Assembly: GCA_018350325.1 (NCBI GenBank)
Contig: JAEVLN010000001.1
Coordinates: 3,089,501-3,153,500 of the forward strand
Direction: 5' to 3'
DNA length: 64,000 bases
Source of the DNA: Globodera rostochiensis
Taxonomy: Eukaryota; Nematoda; Chromadorea; Rhabditida; Heteroderidae
Below, one piece after another: positions 50,314 through 58,355 of this stretch. Both the position numbers and the translations under genes were made by a program. The notes beneath the pieces are model-generated. The model did no database searches, had not been told where the DNA came from, and was given only the letters and a program-made list of their open reading frames with translations. Position 1 is the stretch's first letter. Each line of letters starts with the position of its first letter.

Positions 50314-50865
50314 TTATCTTGTATATTTTGGAATAATTTCAAACAAATGCTCAAATGAACGGTTCATATCATCGAGAGTGCAAACACCGGTGACAATAAC
50401 TTTTCCAGAAATGTAAATGAGACAAGAGGCATTACAGGCTAATATTTTGCAACGTAGGGCCGGGAAAATTGTTGGATCGTAAATGGCTCCTTCTATTGCG
50501 CGCTCAAGCCCTTCCAGATTGATTCGTGAAGAGCACTTTTTCACGCCCACAATGTTTACCACACGCAAATTTTGTACAAAAAATTGTTGTTGTTGTTGTT
50601 GTGTGTGTTGCAATCGTCTCCGGACTCGCTCGGCCATCTTTCTTGACAAACAAGGGTGAGGAACACCGGTGAGCACCACCCGCCCCGAACGAAACACAAG
50701 TGCGGACACCGTTCTCTCTCGACAACGCACACGCATGATGATGGCGTGGAAGCGCCGAGGGTTGAACACCGTGTTAACCCCGTTTTGGGCAATTTCCAAA
50801 TATTGTTGTTTGGTAAAAGAATTTATTGTTTGAAATACAACAGTACAATTGGAAATGGAAACCAT
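50314..50865 (-). CDS. TATA-binding-protein-like protein in the Polinton
   Basis: A 183-residue single-exon frame homologous to the TBP core, which is two direct repeats that form the DNA saddle. Repeat 1: NPRRFHAIIMRVRCRERTVS and ALVFRSGRVVLTGV. Repeat 2: FPALRCKI and CLIYISGKVIVTGV, ending FEHLFEIIPKY. Of the four intercalating Phe of TBP (yeast F99, F116, F190, F207) three are present (NPRRF, LVF, FPAL) and the fourth is Tyr (LIY). A short poly-Gln run sits in the linker. It starts 9 bp after the stop of the PAZ gene on the same strand and ends 15 bp from the convergent polB stop, so it is embedded in the element rather than a host gene. The likely role is transcription initiation at element promoters. 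It is too diverged to be a fresh copy of host tbp-1, though old capture from a host is possible. Confidence 0.87.
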   Translation of the reverse strand: MVSISNCTVVFQTINSFTKQQYLEIAQNGVNTVFNPRRFHAIIMRVRCRERTVSALVFRSGRVVLTGVPHPCLSRKMAERVRRRLQHTQQQQQQFFVQNLRVVNIVGVKKCSSRINLEGLERAIEGAIYDPTIFPALRCKILACNASCLIYISGKVIVTGVCTLDDMNRSFEHLFEIIPKYTR

Positions 50866-50874
50866 CTAAAAAAA

Positions 50875-51594
50875 TCACTCTTTGATCACAACACTGAGCA
50901 CTTCAAGCGGGAAAAATGTTTTGTGATCGCTTCCTCCGTGTTCGACGACGCAAGGCAAATTGGGGTGGCGGAGACGGATGCCATGCTTGATATAGTAATG
51001 CATTCGAACCTAAAATTAGGAAATGGGCAAGAGTTGCCAAAAAAGCATTAACCGTGATGCCCAAGTAGCCGCGATAAGCAGGCGCCAACAGGGCGCCGAG
51101 GATGGAAAGGTCGTTGCATCGGACGCCAAAATTGCGGGTGACAGGGCGCAAATGGGCGGTGCGCAGTTGCACCCCTGAGCGCAGGTATTCGACAATGGCT
51201 CGGCGATGCTCCAAGTTTTGCACGAGGACGTGCAGTTCATGAATGTTGCAACCAAAATGCTGGCAGAGATGTTCAACGAGCGGCTGTGTCCGCTTGTTGC
51301 CGCCACCACAGTTGCAGCGTATCGGCACTGTCTCTTGATCAAACATTTAAACGATAAAAACAAACCGAGGGAACCTAGTTTTTCCTCCTTTTCGTTGTCC
51401 ATTTCCTTTGCCGGCTCGTTGTCCATTTCCTTTGCTTGCTCTTCGTCAATGATTCGTAGCCAGCTAATTTCCTCCTCCTCCTTTTTGTTTTCCTTTGGTT
51501 TTTTGGGAGGAGGGATGTTTTCCTTGTTGCTGTCGTTGTTGTCAATTTCTGGGTAAGCGTTGTGCATCCAATCGGTAGCAAGAATATATTCCAT
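50875..51594 (-). CDS. PAZ-domain protein in the Polinton (no MID/PIWI)
   Basis: Exons 51594-51375, 51327-51053 and 51009-50875 join in frame to 209 residues; introns are 47 and 43 nt, as in polB. Residues 1-75 are charged and Lys/Glu-rich. From about residue 100 on the sequence matches the Argonaute PAZ fold: GVQLRTAHLRPVTRNFGVRC, AYRGYLGIT (about 157-165), then HGIRLRHPNLPCVV (about 174-187) and FFPLEVLSVV (about 197-206), the counterparts of the family's L-R-Y-P-x-L-P-C and L-P-x-E segments. The protein ends three residues later, so there is no MID or PIWI domain and no slicer residues. PAZ domains bind the 3' ends of small RNAs. The first intron donor (GTTCCC) is weak, so the N-terminal join is less sure than the PAZ part. 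No such gene is among the usual Polinton genes I know. Confidence 0.82.
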
Positions 51595-51617
51595 TTAAAT
51601 TCTATAAATAAATGTGA
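51595..51617. promoter_or_regulatory. 23-bp divergent promoter between PAZ and ATPase genes
   Basis: TATAAATA at 51603-51610 (read TATTTATA on the minus strand) lies 8 nt before the ATPase ATG and 9 nt before the PAZ ATG. Such a short shared spacer is virus-like. Start sites may lie within the neighbouring coding sequence. Confidence 0.55.
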
Positions 51618-52304
51618 ATGAACAAAAATGCAACAATGGATTCGTTCCAGACATTTGAACACGTGGATGTACAGCTTCGTCATCCATTTACAATGATTGT
51701 TTCGGGAAGCACAGGGAGCGGGAAATCGGAATGGATTCTGCGACTTTTGCGCAATTTGGACAAAATGGTCACAGAACCAATTGAACGCATTATTTACTGT
51801 TATGGGGAGCTGAATGCAAATGTGCTAAATCTGCAGCGCGCTGGAAAAATTGGAACCGTGCCAGTGACAGTTCACAACGGGGTGCCACCTGAAGATCAGA
51901 TTCGCGAGCGCGCCAAACTTGGCAGAATGTTGTTAATTTTGGACGATCTTGTAGTGGGGATGAGCAACCATTTTTTGGACACTCTCTTCACTCGGGGTTC
52001 ACACAATTGGGGGGTGAGCGTAATTTTGGTGACACAGCATTTGTTCAACAAGGAACTGCGCGTCGCCCGAAACAATTCCCATTATCTGGTATTGATGAGG
52101 AACCCGGCCGGTGAGCTGCAAACCCGTACCCTGGCAACCCATTTGTTTACGTCGAGGTCTGCCCATTTCTTAGAGGCGTACCGAGATGCTTGTGCCAAAA
52201 ATTTTGGTTACCTACTAGTGGACATGCATCCGCAGAGTCCGGAAGCATTGCGTTTGAGAACACATATATATGATAATTTTGTAACCGTTTATATGCCAAA
52301 ATGA
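51618..52304 (+). CDS. atp: Polinton packaging ATPase (FtsK/HerA-A32 type)
   Basis: 228-residue genome-packaging ATPase. Walker A SGSTGSGKSEW (about residues 30-40), Walker B MLLILDDLVV, and a conserved sensor-like VILVTQHLF. FTRGSHNWGVS and DNFVTVYMP near the end are typical of Maverick ATPases. The ATG at 51636 is an equally good start. The stop overlaps the next ATG by 4 bp (ATGA). Confidence 0.93.
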   Translation: MNKNATMDSFQTFEHVDVQLRHPFTMIVSGSTGSGKSEWILRLLRNLDKMVTEPIERIIYCYGELNANVLNLQRAGKIGTVPVTVHNGVPPEDQIRERAKLGRMLLILDDLVVGMSNHFLDTLFTRGSHNWGVSVILVTQHLFNKELRVARNNSHYLVLMRNPAGELQTRTLATHLFTSRSAHFLEAYRDACAKNFGYLLVDMHPQSPEALRLRTHIYDNFVTVYMPK

Positions 52305-52660
52305 TCGTGTCAAAATTGATTAAAAATAATTTGCCCTTTTTGGAGCGTGTTCAACAAAAATCTCGTTCCAACCGTGCTCAAAGGGAACTGATTCGCCGAG
52401 CGTCCGATGAACAGCTGCTCTGTCTTGTTGAGATTTGCCTGAACATTATAAAAGGGCGTGTCCCACTGCGTTCAAAACACGTAAAAAAGTTGCAAACACA
52501 TGCGCCGTTGCTTCGCCGTCTCGCACGAACACGTTGTTCAAAATCTGCCAAAAACTTGTTGACGCCGCCAAATCAACAGGGCGGTGGCCTTCCCGCTATT
52601 GCTGGACTCGTGGCTAGCATTGTGGTGCCACTCATTGTTAATGCGCTAGAAAATAAATAA
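52301..52660 (+). CDS. Small basic Polinton virion-type protein
   Basis: 119 residues: basic N-terminal half (RSNRAQRELIRRASDEQLLC, then RLARTRCSKSAKNLL), a Gly-rich turn QQGGGLPAIAG and a hydrophobic C-terminus VASIVVPLIVNAL. Mavericks commonly carry a similar basic/GGG/hydrophobic protein after the ATPase; a minor virion role, possibly matured by the protease at the Gly-Gly site, is inference. Overlaps the ATPase stop by 4 bp. Confidence 0.75.
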   Translation: MIVSKLIKNNLPFLERVQQKSRSNRAQRELIRRASDEQLLCLVEICLNIIKGRVPLRSKHVKKLQTHAPLLRRLARTRCSKSAKNLLTPPNQQGGGLPAIAGLVASIVVPLIVNALENK

Positions 52661-52693
52661 ATAGACTTGGGCTACTATTAATTTATAGTAAAA

Positions 52694-53425
52694 ATGCAGC
52701 TCACAAGGCGTTATTTGCTCGTGCCTGAAGAACTTTACGCGAGTTTATCACAACCGTTGGATGGAACCGCTGTAGGTTTGGTCCGTTCACGGATTCAACA
52801 AACCAAAAATGCCGGAGATGAGATCAACTATCAACAGGAGTTTAAGCGTTTGAACAAGTTGTCAAAAGAAGAAGAGGCGCGACCTGTTGACGTTCGTCTA
52901 CAAAATTTGGAGGAGATTTTGCCCAAACAAACAAAAATGCCGCAACCACGCCAACAACGGAAAAGAAGAATTGCAGTTGTCCGCCGCGCAACCAGGCCCA
53001 AAAAGGAGGAGGACAACGAGGATGATGAAGTTTGGGAAGATGCCAGTCCTCGAAACTTGCGTTCAAGCAAAACATCCGCGTCTTCAGAAAGGCCGGATGT
53101 CAATTATCCAATAACCAAATCTGGGATCCTTGAGCACATTCGCCAAAACGCTAGCACATTGGGCGTGTCCGAGGATGGGAAAATTTTGAAAACAGACGGA
53201 AACGTGTACAAAACTAGCAACTTTGAAGACATTGTGGTTTACTTGTTAAACAAAGACAAGCGGAGCCAATTTAAAAACGCTCCCGTTGGGCTCAAGGAGT
53301 TTGTTGAAAAAGCAAAACAAAATGTTTTTTTGAAAAAGCATCTTTTGCCCGAACAGCCTCCCCAATTTGGTAAGGGTTCTTATAAAAAGGCTTTAATAAA
53401 ATTCAAACCAGTGTTATGGATGTAA
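52694..53425 (+). CDS. Conserved Polinton protein of unknown function
   Basis: 243 residues. Charged, likely helical N-terminal half (EINYQQEFKRLNKLSKEEEA), a central acidic patch (EEDNEDDEVWED) after a basic stretch, and a compact C-terminal region with TKSGILEHIRQNA and GVSEDGKILKTDGN. Proteins of this design precede the integrase in many Mavericks, but I know no assigned function. The last 10 bp overlap the integrase start; a TATAAAAAG motif for the integrase lies in its 3' end. Confidence 0.75.
   Translation: MQLTRRYLLVPEELYASLSQPLDGTAVGLVRSRIQQTKNAGDEINYQQEFKRLNKLSKEEEARPVDVRLQNLEEILPKQTKMPQPRQQRKRRIAVVRRATRPKKEEDNEDDEVWEDASPRNLRSSKTSASSERPDVNYPITKSGILEHIRQNASTLGVSEDGKILKTDGNVYKTSNFEDIVVYLLNKDKRSQFKNAPVGLKEFVEKAKQNVFLKKHLLPEQPPQFGKGSYKKALIKFKPVLWM
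53381..53389 (+). promoter_or_regulatory. TATA motif before integrase
   Basis: TATAAAAAG, 26 nt before the integrase ATG, inside the upstream gene. Confidence 0.5.
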
Positions 53426-54513
53426 AAAAATTACTTGAATATTTGTACAAGGATGTAAATTCAGCCGCCTCTTTCACCAGTGTTGAACCTTTGTTGAGAG
53501 AGGCAAAAGCACGCAACAAGCAAATTACTCGCCGTGACGTCCAAAATTTTTTGGCAACCCAGAACGCGTACACTCTCCATCGACAGGCCAAGAGGCGTTA
53601 TCCCCGTTTGCCAACACTAGCCCCCGGGCTGCACACTGAATGGCAAGCAGATTTGGCAATGTTTGACCGTCTTTCCCGTCAAAACCGCGGGTACAAATAT
53701 TTGCTTGTGTGCATCGACACGCTGAGTAGACAGATTTTTGTTGAACCGGTCAAATCAAAGTCGAGCAAAGACATGATTTTTGCCTTTGGTCAAATATTTG
53801 CAAGATCAAAATATGTCCCCTGGAAATTGTTGACCGACCAAGGCAAAGAATTTACAGCCAAAGCTGTTCAAATCTATTTTCGGTCAAAAGATGTTGAACA
53901 TTTTTGTATGTTCACCTCTCCTCAGTTCCATGCTGGAATGGCTGAGAGAGCAAATAGAAGTATCAAAGAACGGTTGTATCGCTATTTCACCGAGCGCAAC
54001 ACACAAAAGTGGATAGGCGTTGTGCAACAGTTGGTCAAAGCTATCAATCACTCGTATAACTCGAGCATCGGTATGAGACCTGTGGACGTCAATTTTAAAA
54101 ATGCTGAAGCTCTTAGACAAAAATTATATGACAACGCTGCCAAAATTCCCAGACGAGGGCCAAAATTTAAGGTGGGTGACCGAGTGCGCATTGAAAAGTA
54201 CAAGCATGTGTTCCAAAAGGGATACTTGCCCCGGTTCACCGTCGAAGTGTTCACCGTGGCGGAAGTGCATAGCGAACGCTCGCCTGTTGTGTACCGCCTC
54301 CGTGACGACAAAAACGAGATAATAAAAGGGTGGTTTTACGCAAATGATCTTTGTAAAACATTGGAAAACAAGGAACAAATGTACGACATTGAAAAAATTA
54401 TCAAAAAAAAGAAACAACACGGCGTGGACCATGTCTTTGTAAAATGGAAAGGATTCAATGCTCGCTTCAACAGCTGGATTCCTGCGAGCTCCGTTACGTG
54501 GAAAAATATATAA
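53416..54513 (+). CDS. int: Polinton integrase (rve) with chromodomain
   Basis: 365-residue retroviral-type integrase. Catalytic DDE: D in EWQADLAMFDR (about residue 77), D in LLTDQGKEF (about 138), E in HAGMAERANRSIKE (about 175). A helical N-terminal region precedes it. A C-terminal chromodomain reads YDIEKIIKKKKQHGVDHVFV + KWKGFNARFNSWIPAS, which would bind histone-tail marks and steer insertion. Intact; typical Maverick length and order. Confidence 0.96.
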   Translation: MDVKKLLEYLYKDVNSAASFTSVEPLLREAKARNKQITRRDVQNFLATQNAYTLHRQAKRRYPRLPTLAPGLHTEWQADLAMFDRLSRQNRGYKYLLVCIDTLSRQIFVEPVKSKSSKDMIFAFGQIFARSKYVPWKLLTDQGKEFTAKAVQIYFRSKDVEHFCMFTSPQFHAGMAERANRSIKERLYRYFTERNTQKWIGVVQQLVKAINHSYNSSIGMRPVDVNFKNAEALRQKLYDNAAKIPRRGPKFKVGDRVRIEKYKHVFQKGYLPRFTVEVFTVAEVHSERSPVVYRLRDDKNEIIKGWFYANDLCKTLENKEQMYDIEKIIKKKKQHGVDHVFVKWKGFNARFNSWIPASSVTWKNI

Positions 54514-54514
54514 A
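54507..54514 (+). promoter_or_regulatory. TATA motif before minor capsid gene
   Basis: TATATAAA, overlapping the integrase stop codon and 30 nt before the next ATG. Confidence 0.5.
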
Positions 54515-54544
54515 CGAACCGCGTTGTCTCAACAGAACAAAAAA

Positions 54545-55738
54545 ATGCCTTCCAATTCGTTTTATGTAGTGCTTCCGTCAAACACCAGTGTTGATGGAAA
54601 TAGAACAAATTCCTTTCGAGTTCGTTTGCCGCGAAAACTGCAGTTCAATTCTGAGTGGGAGGTCGGTCTGGCCGTCATTGTGTACCCTCATTCTTGGCCC
54701 TCCATAGGGACTATAGAAGAACAATTTGTTCAAATTGATTGGAAAACTGGGAACACCGTGCGGATATCAGTTCCGCCCTCAAATGTGACAAATCCGTATG
54801 AATTGAGCAAAAATCTCTACAAACTTTTGGGTGAAGGAAGCGAGCCGTTGGCACAAAAGGTGCGTACGGCTCAAATTGCACATACATCTTCTACCAGCGT
54901 TGCAAGTAAATGGGCAAGACAAGAGTACATTAATCGGAGAACCACCAGGGAAAAGCGAAGTGTCTTGGGCCAAGAAGAACAGCTCCAAAAGGACCTTGAT
55001 ACATTGATAGCTTTTTACGGTGTTGACGAAGAGGTTGTGGAACGTGAAAAACGTGCAACAACAAGTAGAATTCCAACAAAAAGAGCGGGCGATACCGCCG
55101 AGTCATATCAAAAGAAACTGGATGAATATTTCACATCATTGAAAGGCGCCGATTTGAAGCTCCTTGACGAGCTGGAGCGGATTAAATTAAACGAGGAAAT
55201 TTCAAGAATGCATAAAGATGACCGAGCAATATTGGACGCTACCAAAGAAATGGGAATGGAGGCATGGATACAGGCGTATCGCAAGGTGACCAATGCCTGC
55301 CAATTTGTGTTTGACACATTTAAAAATCGCTTCTCATTAACGTTTGACCCTCGTTATGTAAAAAGCGTCAAAATCTCGTCACAGCTCTCATACATTCTCG
55401 GATTCACCACCCCCGAGTTTGTAAACGAAAAAAACGAAGCACGGTTCATGCCAGATATGAGCGGTGGGGTTTCCTCGTTTCATGTTTACGCCCCCGACTT
55501 GATTGAACCAATGATGATTGGTGATGTCACTGCTCCTGTTTTACGTATTGTCACAATACGCGGGAAACCTGATGAAAATGTCGAAGAACAATTTTTAGCC
55601 ATTCAATATCATAAACTGTTGTTAAAGGAAATTGCTGAACTGTTTATTGAAATTCGTACAAATAGCGGAAGTTTGATGCCATTCCAATATGGTACATGTA
55701 CTTTAACATTGCACTTTCGGAAATTGTCTTATTTTTAA
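54545..55738 (+). CDS. Putative Polinton minor capsid (penton-like) protein
   Basis: 397 residues from ATG 54545. N-terminus SFYVVLPSNTSVDGNRTNSF then WEVGLAVIVYPHSW, and C-terminal ADLIEPMM-type region (YAPDLIEPMMIGDVTAPVLR, FLAIQYHKLLLKEI, GTCTLTLHFRKLSYF) form the conserved beta-rich halves seen in nematode Mavericks. About 130 charged, coiled-coil-like residues are inserted between them (RREKRSVLGQEEQLQKDLDT and on). Assignment as the penton/minor capsid is from size, context and beta-rich look; the jelly-roll itself cannot be verified by eye. Confidence 0.65.
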   Translation: MPSNSFYVVLPSNTSVDGNRTNSFRVRLPRKLQFNSEWEVGLAVIVYPHSWPSIGTIEEQFVQIDWKTGNTVRISVPPSNVTNPYELSKNLYKLLGEGSEPLAQKVRTAQIAHTSSTSVASKWARQEYINRRTTREKRSVLGQEEQLQKDLDTLIAFYGVDEEVVEREKRATTSRIPTKRAGDTAESYQKKLDEYFTSLKGADLKLLDELERIKLNEEISRMHKDDRAILDATKEMGMEAWIQAYRKVTNACQFVFDTFKNRFSLTFDPRYVKSVKISSQLSYILGFTTPEFVNEKNEARFMPDMSGGVSSFHVYAPDLIEPMMIGDVTAPVLRIVTIRGKPDENVEEQFLAIQYHKLLLKEIAELFIEIRTNSGSLMPFQYGTCTLTLHFRKLSYF

Positions 55739-55741
55739 TCA

Positions 55742-56215
55742 ATGATGAACACCATTGAGATTGACAAAACTCTGTCCGGAAACCCAGCCACACGCCACTC
55801 ATATATTGGTTGTTTTGCTGCAGATCAGATACCCCCAGCGGGTTCAATTGCAAAATTTCCCCATTGCATGGTGTTGAACATTGATCCAAGCAACTCCCGG
55901 GGTTCCCACTGGGTTACTGTTTATTGTGCGTCCCAAAACAGCTTGGAATATTATGATTCGCTGGGGATTTGGCCACCACCCAGTGTTTTCATTGTAGATT
56001 ATTTGAGCCGGTTTGGCCAAATTCGTTACAATAGACTTTTGTTGCAGTCTGCCAAATCAGATGCGTGTGGGCGTCATGTAATTTTCTTTTTGTATAACCG
56101 ATGTCTGGGGGTACCCTTTGAAAAATTGGTCCACTTTTTACACTTTACAAAAACATCGCCAGATACTATTGTCAACACATTTGTGAAAAGGGTAATCTTT
56201 AAACATTATAAATAG
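55742..56215 (+). CDS. pro: Polinton adenain-like cysteine protease
   Basis: 157-residue C5/Ulp1-type maturation protease. Catalytic His in RGSHWVTVYC (about residue 60), acidic partner in LEYYDSLGIWP, oxyanion Gln region near LLQSAKSDACGRHVIFFLYN with nucleophile Cys (about residue 119). It lies 3 bp after the upstream stop. Substrates are presumably the Gly-Gly containing virion proteins at 52301 and 56242. Confidence 0.93.
   Translation: MMNTIEIDKTLSGNPATRHSYIGCFAADQIPPAGSIAKFPHCMVLNIDPSNSRGSHWVTVYCASQNSLEYYDSLGIWPPPSVFIVDYLSRFGQIRYNRLLLQSAKSDACGRHVIFFLYNRCLGVPFEKLVHFLHFTKTSPDTIVNTFVKRVIFKHYK
56207..56214 (+). promoter_or_regulatory. TATA motif before 56242 gene
   Basis: TATAAATA overlapping the protease stop, 27 nt before the next ATG. 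Confidence 0.5.
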
Positions 56216-56241
56216 CCCAATCATTTTTACAACAAGCAAAA

Positions 56242-56745
56242 ATGCATGTTGATTTTGACCCCCTCCTGGTGGATTGGTCCACATTTGCAGAAGCGTCGCC
56301 CGAGTTGTTGCTCCAGTTTGGTGGCTACAACGTCTTTCGCGGCATTCCATACCAGCGAGGTGGTGGAGTGGGCTCCGTGTTTAGAAGCCTCATGCGATAT
56401 CTGCTGCCTATTGGAAAGCAAATTGGTGCCGCTATTGGTCGACAGGGACTTGAAAGTGGGAATCGGGCCCTAACAAATGTGCTGGAAGGCAAAGATATAA
56501 AAGAATCGCTTATCACCGAAAGCAAATCGGGTCTTGCAAATCTCCTCGAGAAGGCAGCTAGCAATCTCAATGCACAAAAAGGGCAAGGATTTGACTTTAA
56601 ACGATATCGCAAAGATGCCGCTACCGGACAATTTGGAAAGGGCCGTGGAAAAAATATAAATAAGCTCCAATCAACAATTGGACCACCAGTGGTTGGAAAA
56701 GCCAAAAATAAAAAACTTCGAGTTGATTTCTTGGGAACTTATTGA
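56242..56745 (+). CDS. Polinton virion protein, adenovirus pVI/pX-like
   Basis: 167 residues. QRGGGVGSVFRSLMRYLLPI followed by a GKQIGAAIGRQGLESGNRAL amphipathic stretch is the pattern of Maverick proteins placed between protease and major capsid. The C-terminus is basic (KDAATGQFGKGRGKNINKLQ, KAKNKK). The RGGG site fits protease processing. A role as internal cement or membrane-lytic protein is by analogy only. Confidence 0.7.
   Translation: MHVDFDPLLVDWSTFAEASPELLLQFGGYNVFRGIPYQRGGGVGSVFRSLMRYLLPIGKQIGAAIGRQGLESGNRALTNVLEGKDIKESLITESKSGLANLLEKAASNLNAQKGQGFDFKRYRKDAATGQFGKGRGKNINKLQSTIGPPVVGKAKNKKLRVDFLGTY
56655..56662 (+). promoter_or_regulatory. TATA motif upstream of major capsid gene
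   Basis: TATAAATA inside the preceding coding region, 85 nt before the MCP ATG; the weakest of the series by position. Confidence 0.35.
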
Positions 56746-56747
56746 AA

Positions 56748-58073
56748 ATGACGTGTCCTCAAAAAATTAGTGAAAACAGTCCAATTGCAATAAACAGTGC
56801 ATTAAACATTTTTTCTGTACCCCCCACCAATGTTTCTGTTGTCCGTTCTTTCTTTCGCCAAGTGCTCCCGCTTGCCACAATTACCCAGGAATCTCCCTAC
56901 CTCTTTCGTCTCTATAGCGACAATTTATGGAGCGATTTATCCCGAATTTACCTTTATCTTGAACTGTCCATTGAAAAACTAGGAGAAAAAGATAAATGGG
57001 TTGCAATTGAAAATAAAGACGTAAATGTAAGTGCCATTCAGGGAATTGGGCAAACTTTTGTTCAACAACTCAAAGTCAATGTTGGGAACACCGAGGTTTA
57101 TGACAGTGGCAATTTGTACCCCTTCAAAGCATACATCACTAATGAACTGAGTTTTCCAAGCAATGCAAAAAAACATTTTCTTGGATCCATCGGATATCGG
57201 CATAGCAAAACACATAACAATGAGAATGATGAAGGGTTCAAAGAACGTTGCAAAATATTTCAAGGTGGGAAAAAGGCTCAATTCCTTTCGCGTGTAGACT
57301 TTGACCTGGGAAATCAGGAACTATACCTTCTAAATAATTTGGATTTGTTGTTCACTATTTACAAGGCCAAAGATTCCTTTCTCTTGCAAACCCTTTTGGG
57401 CAACGATACAAACAAATACCGGTTGGCGGTTCATGACGTAAAAATTTACGCAAAGATGATTGAAGTGCAGCCATCCTTTAATATGAGCTTGTACAAGTCG
57501 TTGGAAAAACAGCCCGCAACTTATGCTGTTCGAAAAACGGAAATCAAATCGTCGTATATAAGCGCTGGACGCTATGAGTTTGAATACAACGTTTTTAGTG
57601 CAACAATTCCGCGTCGAATGACGATTGCAATGGTTGAAAATGCGGCATTCAACGGCGATTACAAGACGACACCGTTTAAATTTGAACCTTTTGACGTTCG
57701 CGAAATTTCTGTACATGCAGGTGGAATGATATATCCCGTTGTACCCTACAAACTTAATTTTGGTGAAAACTTTTTTGTTAGAGCATTTGTAGACACGTAT
57801 GAGGCATTGGGAATGACAAACTCTGAAAGATCATTTGACATTTCCATGGAAAAATTCAAAAATGGCTGGACATTTTTTGTAATCCCATTAACTTCCACGC
57901 TGGACGACAGTTGCGGTTTTGAGCTATTACGAAGCGGAACAACATGCATTCGTGCCACGTTCAACACTCCTATACCAAAAGGAGGAGTGGAAATGATTGT
58001 CCTTGGAGAATTTGATCAGATGATCATGGTTGATTATAATCGTCACATTGTATCTGACTCAAAAATTTTATAA
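56748..58073 (+). CDS. mcp: Polinton major capsid protein (double jelly-roll)
   Basis: 441 residues from ATG 56748, 2 nt after the previous stop. Typical MCP features for nematode Mavericks: N-terminal YLFRLYSDNLWSDLSRIYLY, VYDSGNLYPFKAYITNELSF, DFDLGNQELYLLNNLDLLFT, RLAVHDVKIYAKMIEVQPSF, RYEFEYNVFSATIPRRMTIA and C-terminal TPIPKGGVEMIVLGEFDQMI + MVDYNRHI. Frame intact. Would form the hexameric capsomers of an icosahedral particle; double jelly-roll fold is inferred from homology, not visible in sequence. Confidence 0.88.
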   Translation: MTCPQKISENSPIAINSALNIFSVPPTNVSVVRSFFRQVLPLATITQESPYLFRLYSDNLWSDLSRIYLYLELSIEKLGEKDKWVAIENKDVNVSAIQGIGQTFVQQLKVNVGNTEVYDSGNLYPFKAYITNELSFPSNAKKHFLGSIGYRHSKTHNNENDEGFKERCKIFQGGKKAQFLSRVDFDLGNQELYLLNNLDLLFTIYKAKDSFLLQTLLGNDTNKYRLAVHDVKIYAKMIEVQPSFNMSLYKSLEKQPATYAVRKTEIKSSYISAGRYEFEYNVFSATIPRRMTIAMVENAAFNGDYKTTPFKFEPFDVREISVHAGGMIYPVVPYKLNFGENFFVRAFVDTYEALGMTNSERSFDISMEKFKNGWTFFVIPLTSTLDDSCGFELLRSGTTCIRATFNTPIPKGGVEMIVLGEFDQMIMVDYNRHIVSDSKIL

Positions 58074-58076
58074 ATA
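58069..58076 (+). promoter_or_regulatory. TATA motif before 58104 gene
   Basis: TATAAATA overlapping the MCP stop, 27 nt before the next ATG. Confidence 0.5.
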
Positions 58077-58103
58077 AGATTGTCAATTAAACGGTGCTTT
58101 AAA

Positions 58104-58355
58104 ATGAATAATACAACCTTCCCTGCGCTTCAAATATTGACTGACCCCGGAAACAAAAAACAAAATTGGTTACAATTTTTATTGTTTTTTTTTCAATATT
58201 TGCTAGTCTTTCCAGTATTTTTATTATGTTGGTTCTCCGTGATTGGCTTTTTAAAAAGACGTGGCCACCTTTCCCCGAGGGACGCCCAGTTGATGATTGA
58301 AGAAATGCAAAAAATTCCTAACCATTCTCCCATTTTATTTACACCTCCAAAATGA
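58104..58355 (+). CDS. Small single-pass membrane protein
   Basis: 83 residues with one strong hydrophobic helix (LQFLLFFFQYLLVFPVFLLC) followed by RRGHLSPRDAQLMIEEMQK. It is the last gene of the cluster and shares its TATA pattern. Function unknown; a virion-membrane or exit-related role would be speculation. Its last codons are duplicated in the downstream tandem repeat. Confidence 0.6.
   Translation: MNNTTFPALQILTDPGNKKQNWLQFLLFFFQYLLVFPVFLLCWFSVIGFLKRRGHLSPRDAQLMIEEMQKIPNHSPILFTPPK

Noticed and set aside
51016..51374. Unspliced reading of the PAZ gene's first frame
   Set aside because: Continuing without the 47-nt intron gives Ser/Ala-rich text with no homology, while the spliced frame yields the PAZ domain.
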